Below are positions 1 to 5,070 of a stretch of DNA of 7,590 bases, in pieces (position 1 is the first letter of the stretch; each line of letters begins with the position of its first letter). Both the position numbers and the translations under genes were made by a program. The notes beneath the pieces were generated by a model that was given only the letters and a program-made list of their open reading frames with translations, made no database searches and had not been told where the DNA came from. This stretch comes from Oscillospiraceae bacterium (lineage in GTDB: Bacteria > Bacillota > Clostridia > Oscillospirales > Ruminococcaceae): positions 1 through 7,590 of the forward strand of contig JAEDJV010000122.1 in NCBI GenBank assembly GCA_016296165.1, read 5' to 3'.

Positions 1-15
1 AAAATATTCTATCAC

Positions 16-38
16 AAATTTGAACAGCGGTCAAGTTT
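16..38. promoter_or_regulatory. Imperfect palindrome, possible TetR-family operator
   Basis: The core at 20-34 reads TTGAACAGCGGTCAA, with half sites TTGA/TCAA around a central G. Pairing extends to AAA/TTT at 16-18 and 36-38, giving 8 of 11 matched positions. It lies just upstream of the -35 of the TetR-family gene, where an autoregulatory or divergent operator would be expected. The gene to the left is outside the window, so the regulated target cannot be seen. The assignment is inference. Confidence 0.35.
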
Positions 39-50
39 TTTTGAAAAGTA

Positions 51-78
51 TTGAAAATTTTTTTATTTATGATATAAT
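51..78 (+). promoter_or_regulatory. Promoter of the TetR-family gene
   Basis: A -35 TTGAAA (51-56) and -10 TATAAT (73-78) are separated by 16 bp, with an upstream TG (extended -10 TGATATAAT). Transcription would begin near 85, leaving a very short leader that already contains the ribosome site GAAAGGA (86-92). This position rules out the TTG start at 20 for the downstream gene. Confidence 0.65.
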
Positions 79-103
79 TGTTTGTGAAAGGAATATTGAA
101 TTT

Positions 104-703
104 ATGAAAACTGATAAAAAAGAAATTATTTTAAATGCTACGGAAAAACTACTTTTAAATATTTCAGATAATGACCTCTCAATGAGTATGATAGCTAAAG
201 AAGCAGGGATTGCAAAAGGAGGTATTTATTATCACTTCAAAAGCAAGGAAGAAGTTTTATATGCGGTAATTAAAAGAGCCTACTCCAAAGCGATAAGGGA
301 GTATCTTGAAAATATGAATTCTGATATTGCTGCTATTGATAAACTCAGAACACTCTTTCACAGCCTTCTAAAAAAAGAATTTCGTGATGAAAAAAAGAAT
401 CTTCTGATTGCACTTCATATTAATGAAAATCCTCTTCTTCATAACTATTTAAAACTGGTTGCCATAGAGGAAATTTCCCCTATTCTTGAAAAGATACTTA
501 TACAGGGCAAGGAAGAAGGAATAATAGATCTTAAAGTATCCCCTTCTGAAACCTCAGAGATGATAATCGCTGTGCTTTCTTTTCTCCTTGACGGAAATAT
601 TTTTAACACAGAAAAGTCTGATAATAAACTAACCCTGTTTTCCAAGGTTCTGGATCTCTGCCTGGGAGCAGAACCCGGAACGTTCAGTTTTATAAGTGAA
701 TAA
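104..703 (+). CDS. TetR/AcrR family transcriptional regulator
   Basis: A 199-aa one-component repressor, a usual length for the family. The N-terminal DNA-binding domain is clear. Helix 1 is around residues 5-20. The helix-turn-helix spans about 25-45 (LSMSMIAKEAGIAKGGIYYHF), followed by KSKEEVL, the standard start of helix 4. Residues from about 60 on form the helical ligand-binding and dimerisation domain, which is too variable to identify a ligand. The ATG at 104 is chosen because it follows GAAAGGA and because the promoter's -10 (73-78) lies inside the longer reading that begins with TTG at 20. The gene is monocistronic: a strong terminator follows the stop codon directly. TetR regulators usually control an adjacent or divergent exporter or enzyme. 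No such target is visible to the right, so it probably lies to the left of the window. Confidence 0.93.
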   Translation: MKTDKKEIILNATEKLLLNISDNDLSMSMIAKEAGIAKGGIYYHFKSKEEVLYAVIKRAYSKAIREYLENMNSDIAAIDKLRTLFHSLLKKEFRDEKKNLLIALHINENPLLHNYLKLVAIEEISPILEKILIQGKEEGIIDLKVSPSETSEMIIAVLSFLLDGNIFNTEKSDNKLTLFSKVLDLCLGAEPGTFSFISE

Positions 704-705
704 TG

Positions 706-760
706 TTATAAAAAAACAGCGAGAGCCAAAATGAAATTGACTTTCGCTGTTTTTTTATAA
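706..760. terminator. Perfect 17-bp inverted-repeat terminator, probably bidirectional
   Basis: The arms 706-722 and 744-760 are exact reverse complements, with ACAGCGA/TCGCTGT at the core and A7/T7 at the base. Three more pairs continue inward (one G-U). The A-run before and T-run after make it an intrinsic terminator on both strands. It starts 2 nt after the TetR-family stop codon. Confidence 0.88.
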
Positions 761-772
761 TATTATCTTTAT

Positions 773-864
773 TTCTTTCCCTCAATCTCCCCTTCTTCCA
801 GTTTTTCTGCATAGCTTGAGGGAGCACCTGGGTATGATATTTTGGGTGTTCTGGTGTGTATGCC
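773..864 (+). repeat. R1 repeat copy A (right half only)
   Basis: This is the downstream half of the R1 element. It contains the inverted repeat TCCCTCAA (778-785) / TTGAGGGA (816-823), then a conserved tail from CACCTGGGTATGATATTTTG to about 864. It matches 4071-4163 and 5299-5388 closely. The first stem-loop and the coding-like left segment found in copies B and C are absent. The rest of the 704-984 gap holds the terminator, this repeat and the antitoxin promoter. I see no gene in it. Confidence 0.85.
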
Positions 865-906
865 TTGGGGTTACAGTTACAGAGAGGTTGTGATTCAGAA
901 TAAAGC

Positions 907-949
907 TTGACAATCTGCATAGAATAACGATATAATATGTATAGAATAA
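907..949 (+). promoter_or_regulatory. Antitoxin promoter with direct repeats
   Basis: A perfect -35 TTGACA (907-912) and -10 TATAAT (931-936) are separated by 18 bp. The 9-mer ATAGAATAA occurs at 919-927 and again at 941-949, 22 bp apart (two helical turns), flanking the -10. Phd/YefM antitoxins repress their own operons, so these repeats are plausible operator half sites. That role is inferred from position only. Confidence 0.7.
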
Positions 950-984
950 TTCCGGACTACGCAGATTTCAGGGAGTTGATTTTT

Positions 985-1254
985 ATGATGATAAAACCGT
1001 CTACATGTTTAAGAAATGAATACAACGATATTGCAGATTTCTGTAAAACTGAAAACCAGCCTGTTTTTCTCACAAAGAACGGCGAAGGCGACCTTGTTGT
1101 TATGAGTATGGAAGCATATGAATACCGTGAGGAAATGCTTGATTTGCGCGAAAAATTGCTCGAAGCTGAAGCACAGCGTTTAAGTGGTGTAAAAACATTT
1201 TCTCTGGATGAGGTGAACAGCTTGATGGAGGAAATAATCAATGGAAACATCTAA
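985..1254 (+). CDS. Phd/YefM-family type II antitoxin
   Basis: An 89-aa protein with the Phd/YefM layout. The N-terminal part forms the DNA-binding fold, including residues PVFLTKNGEGDLVVMSMEAY, the family's characteristic segment (target threat, then 'vvms.eeye'). A charged helical C-terminus (REKLLEAEAQRL...SLMEEII) normally wraps and neutralises the toxin. ATG at 985, or the adjacent ATG at 988, is preferred because CAGGGAG (969-975) sits at the right distance, and because the apparent start at 937 lies within 1 nt of the -10 box and would not be transcribed. The 3' end overlaps the toxin gene by 14 nt, typical of TA operons. Because the partner is truncated, this antitoxin is probably now an orphan that may still repress its promoter. 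Family assignment is firm; activity is inferred. Confidence 0.9.
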   Translation: MMIKPSTCLRNEYNDIADFCKTENQPVFLTKNGEGDLVVMSMEAYEYREEMLDLREKLLEAEAQRLSGVKTFSLDEVNSLMEEIINGNI

Positions 1255-1453
1255 TGAATATAGCCTTGAATTTCTTCCTTCTACTCTGAATGATATTACC
1301 GAAATTGTCTCTTCGTTTGTTATGGCTGGCAGCAAACAGGGAGCGATTCGTATAAAGGATAAAATAAACAAGGCTGCCGAACAGATATTCCATTTTCCTT
1401 ATTCGGGTGTTTCCGTTCCGGAACCTAAAATGTCAAAGCAGGGGTTCCGATGA
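1241..1453 (+). pseudogene. Truncated RelE/ParE-family toxin
   Basis: The first 66 or so residues look like a RelE/ParE toxin: YSLEFLPSTLNDITEI at the start, then helices ending in the AAEQIFHFPYSGVSVPE segment that precedes the catalytic strands in this family. The frame ends at a TGA at 1451-1453, giving 70 aa instead of the usual 90-100. The lost part is the C-terminal beta sheet that carries the catalytic or gyrase-binding residues. The break coincides with the start of R1 copy B at about 1437, so the last few codons are R1 sequence. Restoring the frame does not restore toxin sequence, so this is a replacement of the 3' end rather than a simple frameshift. It overlaps the antitoxin stop by 14 nt. 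It is probably inactive, though a short stable product cannot be excluded. Confidence 0.82.
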
Positions 1454-1626
1454 TGAAGAAGTACGTAAAATCTTTGAATGGCGGAAACAGTTTTTTGAGA
1501 TTGCGGTGTTTAGTCGTGCAGGACTAAAGTTGAAGAAATATTTAAACAAATGCGAGAGAGACACCTCCTGGTTTCACTCTCGCATTCTTCTTTCCCTCAA
1601 TCTCCACTTTTGCCAGTTTTTCTATA
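1437..1626 (+). repeat. R1 repeat copy B (left part, right end lost)
   Basis: Copy B pairs with copy C (3907-4163). The left segment (1437-1550) translates as GSDDEEVRKIFEWRKQF followed by EIAVFSRAGLKLKKYL, and copy C gives nearly the same peptide. Several differences are synonymous, so the segment was probably once the 3' end of a gene. It is followed by stem-loop 1 (GCGAGAG 1552-1558 / CTCTCGC 1577-1583, with an inner ACC-TCCT-GGT hairpin). The left arm of stem-loop 2 follows, ending at about 1622. The right arm and tail are missing, and RelE-like sequence begins at once. Confidence 0.85.
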
Positions 1627-1662
1627 TTTAATTTCTTCCTTCTGCTCTATACGATATTAAAA
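1627..1662 (+). pseudogene. Remnant of a second RelE/ParE-like toxin gene
   Basis: The 36 nt here match 1266-1301 of the truncated toxin at about 28 positions. They translate as FLPSALYDIKKV against FLPSTLNDITEI. Only this N-terminal scrap is left, with no start codon or ribosome site. It lies directly after R1 copy B and beneath the last codons of the minus-strand ATPase, whose stop codon it supplies. It marks the join between modules. Confidence 0.65.
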
Positions 1663-2623
1663 AAGTAATGTTAATATTTTTTAAAATTTTCTTTTCGACA
1701 TTATCACTAATATAATTTTCATTAATATGATTCTTTGAATAGCTTAAATATGTGTTTTGCGTTTCCTTAATAAGCAAAGCTGTATAATACTGTTCCCAGC
1801 TGAAATATTCAGTGCTGTCAGCATAAAAATATGTTTCATAAAGATGTTTGTTAAGCTCTGATATTTTTATTATTCCGGAACAAAGTACAAGCCATTCAAA
1901 TGATTCCGGGAGATACAAATACACATTTGGCATATATTTTATTAGTGATTCCATCCTTGTCATTTGAGTGCCGAATGCTGCTCCGTCTGCTATAACAAGA
2001 ATTTTATCATCACGGTTATTTGCCGACAGCAACGAATAAATATTGGATTTTCCGCCTGCTGACTGGCACACAATATTATTCTTAGCTGCAACATCCGAGA
2101 AAAATTCGTAACCGGAGTTGCTGTCTTCTGTTACAATCTTTTCAACTGACAAAGGATATTTATTTTTCTGATTAAATTCAAATATCCGGTAAAACTGATG
2201 ATAAACAGGAGTCAGTCCGCCGTATTTACCGGAACTTCTTATTCCGTATATCTCGTCAACACTTACAGGCAATGTTTCAGGACACTCACGGGTAACGAGT
2301 ATATAATAATTATCACTTAACTTTATTGCCTCAGCAAACTCTTTGCTTTTTATGAATTTGTTGCCTTCATCAATAAACACCAGACATTTCTTACAGGCGG
2401 CAAGCTGTTCTTTCCATAGATTTCCCGAAATCACTCTGCATTCAGCATCACAATCAAGCTGAATACCACTGTCCTCTTCAAGTTCAATAAATTCACGAAT
2501 CATTTCGATAAGTGTTGTTTTTCCCGTTGCACTGTCACCCTTTAATATTGTTATATTTCTTTTGATGTCAAATTCATACTTCATCAACTCATTCTGAATT
2601 TTTACATGATATATCCCGTTCAT
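1628..2623 (-). CDS. P-loop ATPase partner of DUF4869, possible TOPRIM-like second region
   Basis: A 331-aa cytoplasmic protein. Residues 29-36 (GDSATGKT) are a Walker A motif. CLVFIDEG at 80-87 is a Walker B (Asp85, Glu86), and YYILVTR (106-112) resembles a sensor strand. No ABC signature is obvious. Residues 163-218 contain IVTEDSNSGYEFF followed by KILVIADGAAFG, which loosely recalls the Glu and Asp motifs of TOPRIM nucleases. The second Asp of DxD is missing, so this is only a suggestion. The ATG at 2623 overlaps the TGA of the DUF4869 gene (TGATG) with AGGAAGG at 2638-2632, so translation is coupled; the TTG three bases earlier is less likely. The last 11 or so codons (ISYRAEGRN and stop) are antisense to a RelE remnant, so the native C-terminus may be altered. 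The function is unknown. Confidence 0.85.
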   Translation of the reverse strand: MNGIYHVKIQNELMKYEFDIKRNITILKGDSATGKTTLIEMIREFIELEEDSGIQLDCDAECRVISGNLWKEQLAACKKCLVFIDEGNKFIKSKEFAEAIKLSDNYYILVTRECPETLPVSVDEIYGIRSSGKYGGLTPVYHQFYRIFEFNQKNKYPLSVEKIVTEDSNSGYEFFSDVAAKNNIVCQSAGGKSNIYSLLSANNRDDKILVIADGAAFGTQMTRMESLIKYMPNVYLYLPESFEWLVLCSGIIKISELNKHLYETYFYADSTEYFSWEQYYTALLIKETQNTYLSYSKNHINENYISDNVEKKILKNINITFLISYRAEGRN

Positions 2624-3060
2624 CAAATATACCTTCCTGCTATAACAGACATATCATACATATTATGAACAATGTCCCCTGAATTTAATATTTCTATTTC
2701 AAATTCACCTTCACCAAAGTCCATTACATGCCCAAGATTTATAACAACATCTTTTTCTCTGCCTATTTCAAGCAGCCATCTTGCACAGTTATCTCCGCAG
2801 TTTGAAGCATTAAAAACTTTTTCCGGAATCTGATCAATCAATATCAGTGTTTTCACACCACCTGAAAGTGACACAGGTGCTATTATACCCATGACAGGAC
2901 TATCTATTGCTCCTGTGCCCAATACAGTGGATTTATCAACATCTTTAATCATCTCTATAGCACGGGCATCTTCCATCCACTGCGGCTTGAACCTGTTTTT
3001 AAAATACACGGAAGTATTATATATTACATTATCCATTTCCCCGTAAAATACTTTCAGCAT
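2623..3060 (-). CDS. DUF4869 domain-containing protein
   Basis: A 145-aa protein recognised as DUF4869 by its conserved segments: MLKVFYGEMDNVIYNTSVYF at the N-terminus, DKSTVLGTGAIDSPVMG and LSGGVKTLILID in the middle, and NASNCGDNCARWLLEIG towards the C-terminus. The family has no established biochemical role. There is no signal peptide or membrane segment, so it is probably cytoplasmic. AGAGGTG lies about 7 nt before the ATG. The gene leads a two-gene minus-strand operon and shares one base with the ATPase start, implying a fixed ratio of the two products. The promoter lies in R2 copy 1. A damaged second copy of the same gene pair lies at 3390-3906 in the opposite orientation. The N-terminal halves align closely (IYN.PVYF, DKSTV, ESP.LG, LSGGVKTLIL), which confirms that the pair is a real unit. 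Confidence 0.9.
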   Translation of the reverse strand: MLKVFYGEMDNVIYNTSVYFKNRFKPQWMEDARAIEMIKDVDKSTVLGTGAIDSPVMGIIAPVSLSGGVKTLILIDQIPEKVFNASNCGDNCARWLLEIGREKDVVINLGHVMDFGEGEFEIEILNSGDIVHNMYDMSVIAGRYI

Positions 3061-3095
3061 ATATACACCTCTTAGTCGGTTATTTTATTGTTTAT

Positions 3096-3137
3096 TTCTC
3101 TCCAGTTCATTATATCATATAAAGTCTGTGAATACAA
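3096..3137 (-). promoter_or_regulatory. Promoter of the DUF4869-ATPase operon
   Basis: Read on the minus strand, -35 TTGTAT (3137-3132), a 17-bp spacer and an extended -10 TGATATAAT (TATAAT at 3114-3109) lead to a leader of about 45 nt. The same promoter, with the same spacing, lies in R2 copy 2 in front of the vapBC-type operon. The leader starts with a 19-nt segment (3114-3096) that is also present at the 3' end of the vapB-type gene. Confidence 0.7.
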
Positions 3138-3228
3138 TGAAAATATTTTACGGTCGCACAACCTGCTCAGAAACTCCATAAAACTCCAGGAAACTTTCTT
3201 ATCCATATTTCTGGAACAAGACACAGGC
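3106..3228 (-). repeat. R2 repeat copy 1 (promoter plus gene-end remnant)
   Basis: About 120 bp align with 5071-5190 at high identity, for example the shared block around CTCCATAAAACTCCAGGAAA. The left end contains the promoter above. The right part, read on the minus strand, encodes ESFLEFYGVSEQVVRP then stop. This resembles the C-terminus of the glycosyltransferase-like protein at 5458-6270 (EDFPEFYDVAEYLVS, stop). R2 therefore looks like an old gene 3' end plus the following promoter. Confidence 0.8.
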
Positions 3229-3252
3229 AGGGAAGATTTTCAGTTTGCAGAA

Positions 3253-3375
3253 ATGCTTTATATAACCGTATTGAAAGACATTAAGAAAAATGATATAATA
3301 AATATCATAGTGAACGAAAATAAACTTTACTCATTCGCTGTAACAGAACCGAAATCAAACATTTTCAGCAACTGA
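3253..3375 (+). pseudogene. 3' fragment of an unrecognised gene
   Basis: An open frame of about 40 codons (MLYITVLKDIKKNDIINIIV, continuing NENKLYSFAVTEPKSNIFSN) ends 14 nt before the ATG of the broken DUF4869 copy. It has protein-like composition and no ribosome site of its own. It begins close to the edge of R2 copy 1 (about 3228). I read it as the C-terminal remnant of a gene that once preceded the second DUF4869 gene, cut off by the R2 join. I do not recognise the family. The rest of the 3061-3389 gap is R2 copy 1 and promoter sequence. Confidence 0.4.
3271..3299 (+). promoter_or_regulatory. Possible promoter for the broken DUF4869 copy
   Basis: TTGAAA (3271-3276), a 17-bp spacer and TATAAT (3294-3299) with an upstream TG face the second DUF4869 gene, about 90 bp before its ATG. 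The elements are good, but they lie within a coding-like fragment, so they may have arisen by chance in AT-rich sequence. Confidence 0.45.
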
Positions 3376-3389
3376 ATGGAGGAATAAAA

Positions 3390-3906
3390 ATGCTCAAAGT
3401 ATACCTTGGAGATATGGAAGGTGAAATTTATAATCCGCCTGTATATTTTGATAACCAGTATGAAGATGAATGGATTACTGATGAATTTGCAGAAAAAATG
3501 ATTTCAGACATAGACAAATCAACTGTTGTTTCTCCTCATATAATAGAAAGCCCTTTTCTCGGAGCAATAACACCAAAAGAATTATCCGGCGGGGTAAAAA
3601 CACTTATTCTCATGAAATATGATGACAGCGGCAATATTTTTAATGCTACTGCATGGTGGTGACTGGAAACAAAGATTATCCTATACTCATAACAGTATAG
3701 TTTTCATCGATGAATGCAATGATTTTATTCGTCGTGAGGAATTCGCAAGTGAGGTAAAACGTTCTGATAATTATTTTGTTCTTGTGACAAGGGACGATCT
3801 TCCGAATTTATCTTACAGTGTTGAAGAGATTTATGGAATCAGAATGTCAAAGCAGTATGCGGGATTGAAGAAAACTTATAATGAGTTTTATCAGATTTAT
3901 GGATAG
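3390..3906 (+). pseudogene. Degenerate second copy of the DUF4869-ATPase gene pair
   Basis: The gene begins well, with GGAGG (3378-3382) seven bases before the ATG. The first 88 codons are DUF4869 (VYFDNQYEDEW, DIDKSTVVSP, LSGGVKTLIL, IFNATA). At about 3651-3666 an extra G shifts the frame, and sequence jumps directly into the middle of the ATPase: WKQRLSYTHNSIVFIDECNDF onward matches residues 70-150 of the intact ATPase, including its Walker B. About 360 bp have therefore been lost, covering the DUF4869 C-terminus, the ATPase start and its Walker A. The fragment ends at TAG 3904-3906, where R1 copy C begins, so the second half of the ATPase is missing too. It is not a recent duplicate of the minus-strand pair, because the proteins differ at many positions. 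Neither product should be functional. Confidence 0.88.
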
Positions 3907-4163
3907 GCGGGGGTTCTGATGATGAAGAAGTACGTAAAATCTTTGAATGGCGGAAACAGTTTATTGAGATTGCGGTGTTTAGTCGTGCAGGACTCAGGTT
4001 AAAGGGATATTTATACAGATACGAAAAATGCGAGAGAGACACCTCTTGGTTTCCCTCTCGCGCTCTTCTTTCCCTCAATCTCCCCTTTTGCCAGTTTTTC
4101 TGCATAGCTTGAGGGGGCACCTGGGTATGATATTTTGGGTGTTCTGGTGTGTATGCTGTGGGT
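3907..4163 (+). repeat. R1 repeat copy C (fullest copy)
   Basis: This contains all parts of R1. A coding-like segment (3907-4028) reads GSDDEEVRKIFEWRKQF, then IEIAVFSRAGLRLKGYLYRYEK. Stem-loop 1 is GCGAGAG 4030-4036 / CTCTCGC 4055-4061. Stem-loop 2 is TCCCTCAA 4071-4078 / TTGAGGGG 4109-4116. A conserved tail ends near 4163. The left edge abuts the truncated ATPase copy, and sequence unique to this locus begins after GTGTATGCTG. Confidence 0.88.
4024..4061 (-). terminator. R1 stem-loop 1 as terminator of the vapBC-type operon
   Basis: On the minus strand the stem GCGAGAG/CTCTCGC, with inner ACC-AAGA-GGT pairing, is followed by ATTTTT (4029-4024). This is an intrinsic terminator shape for leftward transcripts from the operon ending at 4197. 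No comparable T-run follows on the plus strand. Confidence 0.55.
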
Positions 4164-4195
4164 GTGGGCATAATTAAGAACTAATTTAATTCAAC

Positions 4196-4211
4196 CTTAG
4201 AAATTTCTAAG
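4196..4211. repeat. Perfect 16-bp palindrome at the end of the small gene
   Basis: CTTAGAAATTTCTAAG is exactly self-complementary and includes the stop codon of the 51-aa gene. It is AT-rich with no loop, so it is more likely a protein site or chance than a terminator. Confidence 0.5.
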
Positions 4212-4352
4212 TTCATTTTCGAGAAAATTTCTTGAATCAACTATTTTCAACATCTGATTTTCTGCATCTTTTTTATTATCAAAATCTTCATCAAAATAAT
4301 ATGAATTGTTTGCTGCAATTCGGTATTTCCCGTCTTTTTCTTTTACTGACAT
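4197..4352 (-). CDS. Small 51-aa protein, third gene of the vapBC-type operon
   Basis: An open frame from ATG 4352 starts 5 nt after the toxin stop codon and ends at TAA 4199-4197. The product begins MSVKEKDGKYRIAANNSYYF and continues with an acidic, helical stretch (DEDFDNKKDAENQMLKIVDS) to ELRNF. It has a protein-like composition and a beta-then-alpha pattern. There is no good Shine-Dalgarno, so it would depend on coupling to the toxin gene; in-frame TTG codons lie just upstream as alternatives. I do not recognise the family. It could be an accessory TA component or the remnant of a longer gene. Confidence 0.55.
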   Translation of the reverse strand: MSVKEKDGKYRIAANNSYYFDEDFDNKKDAENQMLKIVDSRNFLENELRNF

Positions 4353-4357
4353 CAAAT

Positions 4358-4783
4358 TCAAATTTGACAATATAATTCTTTTTCTATAAAATCTGTTGGC
4401 GTAACAGCTCTTATATGAGAAACGGAAAAATCTTTTACGTTTCGTGTTATGATATAATCAGCAAAAACAGAAACCGCACATTCATCCTGCAAACAATCTT
4501 CAAAATCTGTAAAATTCTCATTATCAAGTGCAGTCATCAGTACAGATTCATTTATTCCGGAAACGGAAAGAATATCAAAAAGGCTTTTTATCATGATTCT
4601 CCTTGTTTTTGAATCATAATCTTTCCTAAGTATAAAGAAAATATTTGGAACGGAATGAGCAGCCATATATCCACAAATTTGTTTTTCAGTACATAATTTC
4701 ATTATCTCATCAGCATATCTGAAGTATGGTTCACGACCTGAAAGATAATCAATCAGTACGTTTGTATCAATCAAGACTCTCAT
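4358..4783 (-). CDS. vapC: PIN-domain ribonuclease toxin (VapC type)
   Basis: A 141-aa PIN-domain protein, a normal length for VapC toxins, which cleave specific RNAs using Mg2+. The first strand MRVLIDTNVLIDYL carries the invariant Asp6. The segment GYMAAHSVPNIFFILRK (38-54) is typical of this subfamily. The later acidic residues lie in DFEDC (93-97), and ITRNVKDF (112-119) has Asp118, the fourth acidic position. The set looks intact, so the toxin should be active. The ATG at 4783 is preferred over the one at 4801, because GGAGAG (4794-4789) lies 5 nt before it and the protein then begins at the conserved first strand. It overlaps the upstream antitoxin gene by 17 nt, as is usual for TA operons. 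The family assignment is strong; the target RNA cannot be predicted. Confidence 0.92.
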   Translation of the reverse strand: MRVLIDTNVLIDYLSGREPYFRYADEIMKLCTEKQICGYMAAHSVPNIFFILRKDYDSKTRRIMIKSLFDILSVSGINESVLMTALDNENFTDFEDCLQDECAVSVFADYIITRNVKDFSVSHIRAVTPTDFIEKELYCQI

Positions 4784-5003
4784 ATCTTCTCTCCAGTTCA
4801 TTATAGTAATCTTCTCTATAATCCTGATCTGTAATTGTAGTAGTTGCTTTCCTTAATTTCGCAATCGTATCATAAGCTTTTTGCGCCTTTGTTTTTGTTC
4901 CTGCAGTTTGTGATTTCATAAGTCTTATGAAAGTATAAATTGCTGCGGCCTGTTCTTCTGTCAAATCGTCAACTTCAATATGCAGCATTTCTTTTGTACT
5001 CAT
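4767..5003 (-). CDS. vapB: VapB-type antitoxin
   Basis: A 78-aa protein encoded directly before, and overlapping, the PIN toxin gene. Its N-terminal part (MLHIEVDDLTEEQAAAIYTF) has a short strand followed by a helix, as in antitoxins of ribbon-helix-helix or related folds. The C-terminus is charged and helical (YREDYYNELERRYESLD), suited to binding the toxin. GGGAGG (5016-5011) lies 7 nt before the ATG, a strong site that fits high antitoxin synthesis. Sequence similarity to a named VapB subfamily is weak to my eye, so the role rests mainly on size, order and overlap. The promoter is in R2 copy 2. Confidence 0.8.
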   Translation of the reverse strand: MSTKEMLHIEVDDLTEEQAAAIYTFIRLMKSQTAGTKTKAQKAYDTIAKLRKATTTITDQDYREDYYNELERRYESLD

Positions 5004-5070
5004 AAATATACCTCCCGCGTAAAATATTTATTATCTCAAAAACACACTTTTTCAAAATCTTTGATTCAAT

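Noticed and set aside
20..103. Upstream extension of the TetR-family protein from the TTG at 20
   Set aside because: It contains the gene's own promoter (-35 at 51, -10 at 73), lacks a ribosome site, and the added residues do not belong to the family.
690..920. Minus-strand ORFs at 690-920, 3839-4171 and 5136-5348 that share a peptide such as AMQKNWQKGRLRERRAREGN
   Set aside because: They are translations of the R1 repeat read in reverse. The ends differ because each runs into unrelated flanking sequence, and none has a ribosome site. The similarity reflects the repeated DNA, not a protein family.
937..984. N-terminal extension of the antitoxin from 937
   Set aside because: It begins 1 nt after the -10 box. 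The ATG at 985 has a good ribosome site and gives the normal family length.
1407..1631. 74-aa plus-strand ORF across the toxin end and R1 copy B
   Set aside because: It is a hybrid of out-of-frame toxin sequence and R1. Only the GSDDEEVRK part is of interest, as a gene-end remnant.
3088..3252. The 5' half of the ORF 3088-3375 as part of a real protein
   Set aside because: This half is R2 repeat sequence and holds the opposite-strand promoter. Only the part from about 3253 looks protein-like.
4176..4195. AATTAA/TTAATT inverted repeat as the terminator after the 51-aa gene
   Set aside because: The stem is six A-T pairs with no T-run. The R1 stem-loop further on is a better terminator.
4415..4612. 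65-aa plus-strand ORF
   Set aside because: It lies wholly antisense to the PIN toxin gene, which has clear family motifs. The same applies to 445-645 (antisense to the TetR-family gene) and 957-1250 (antisense to the antitoxin).
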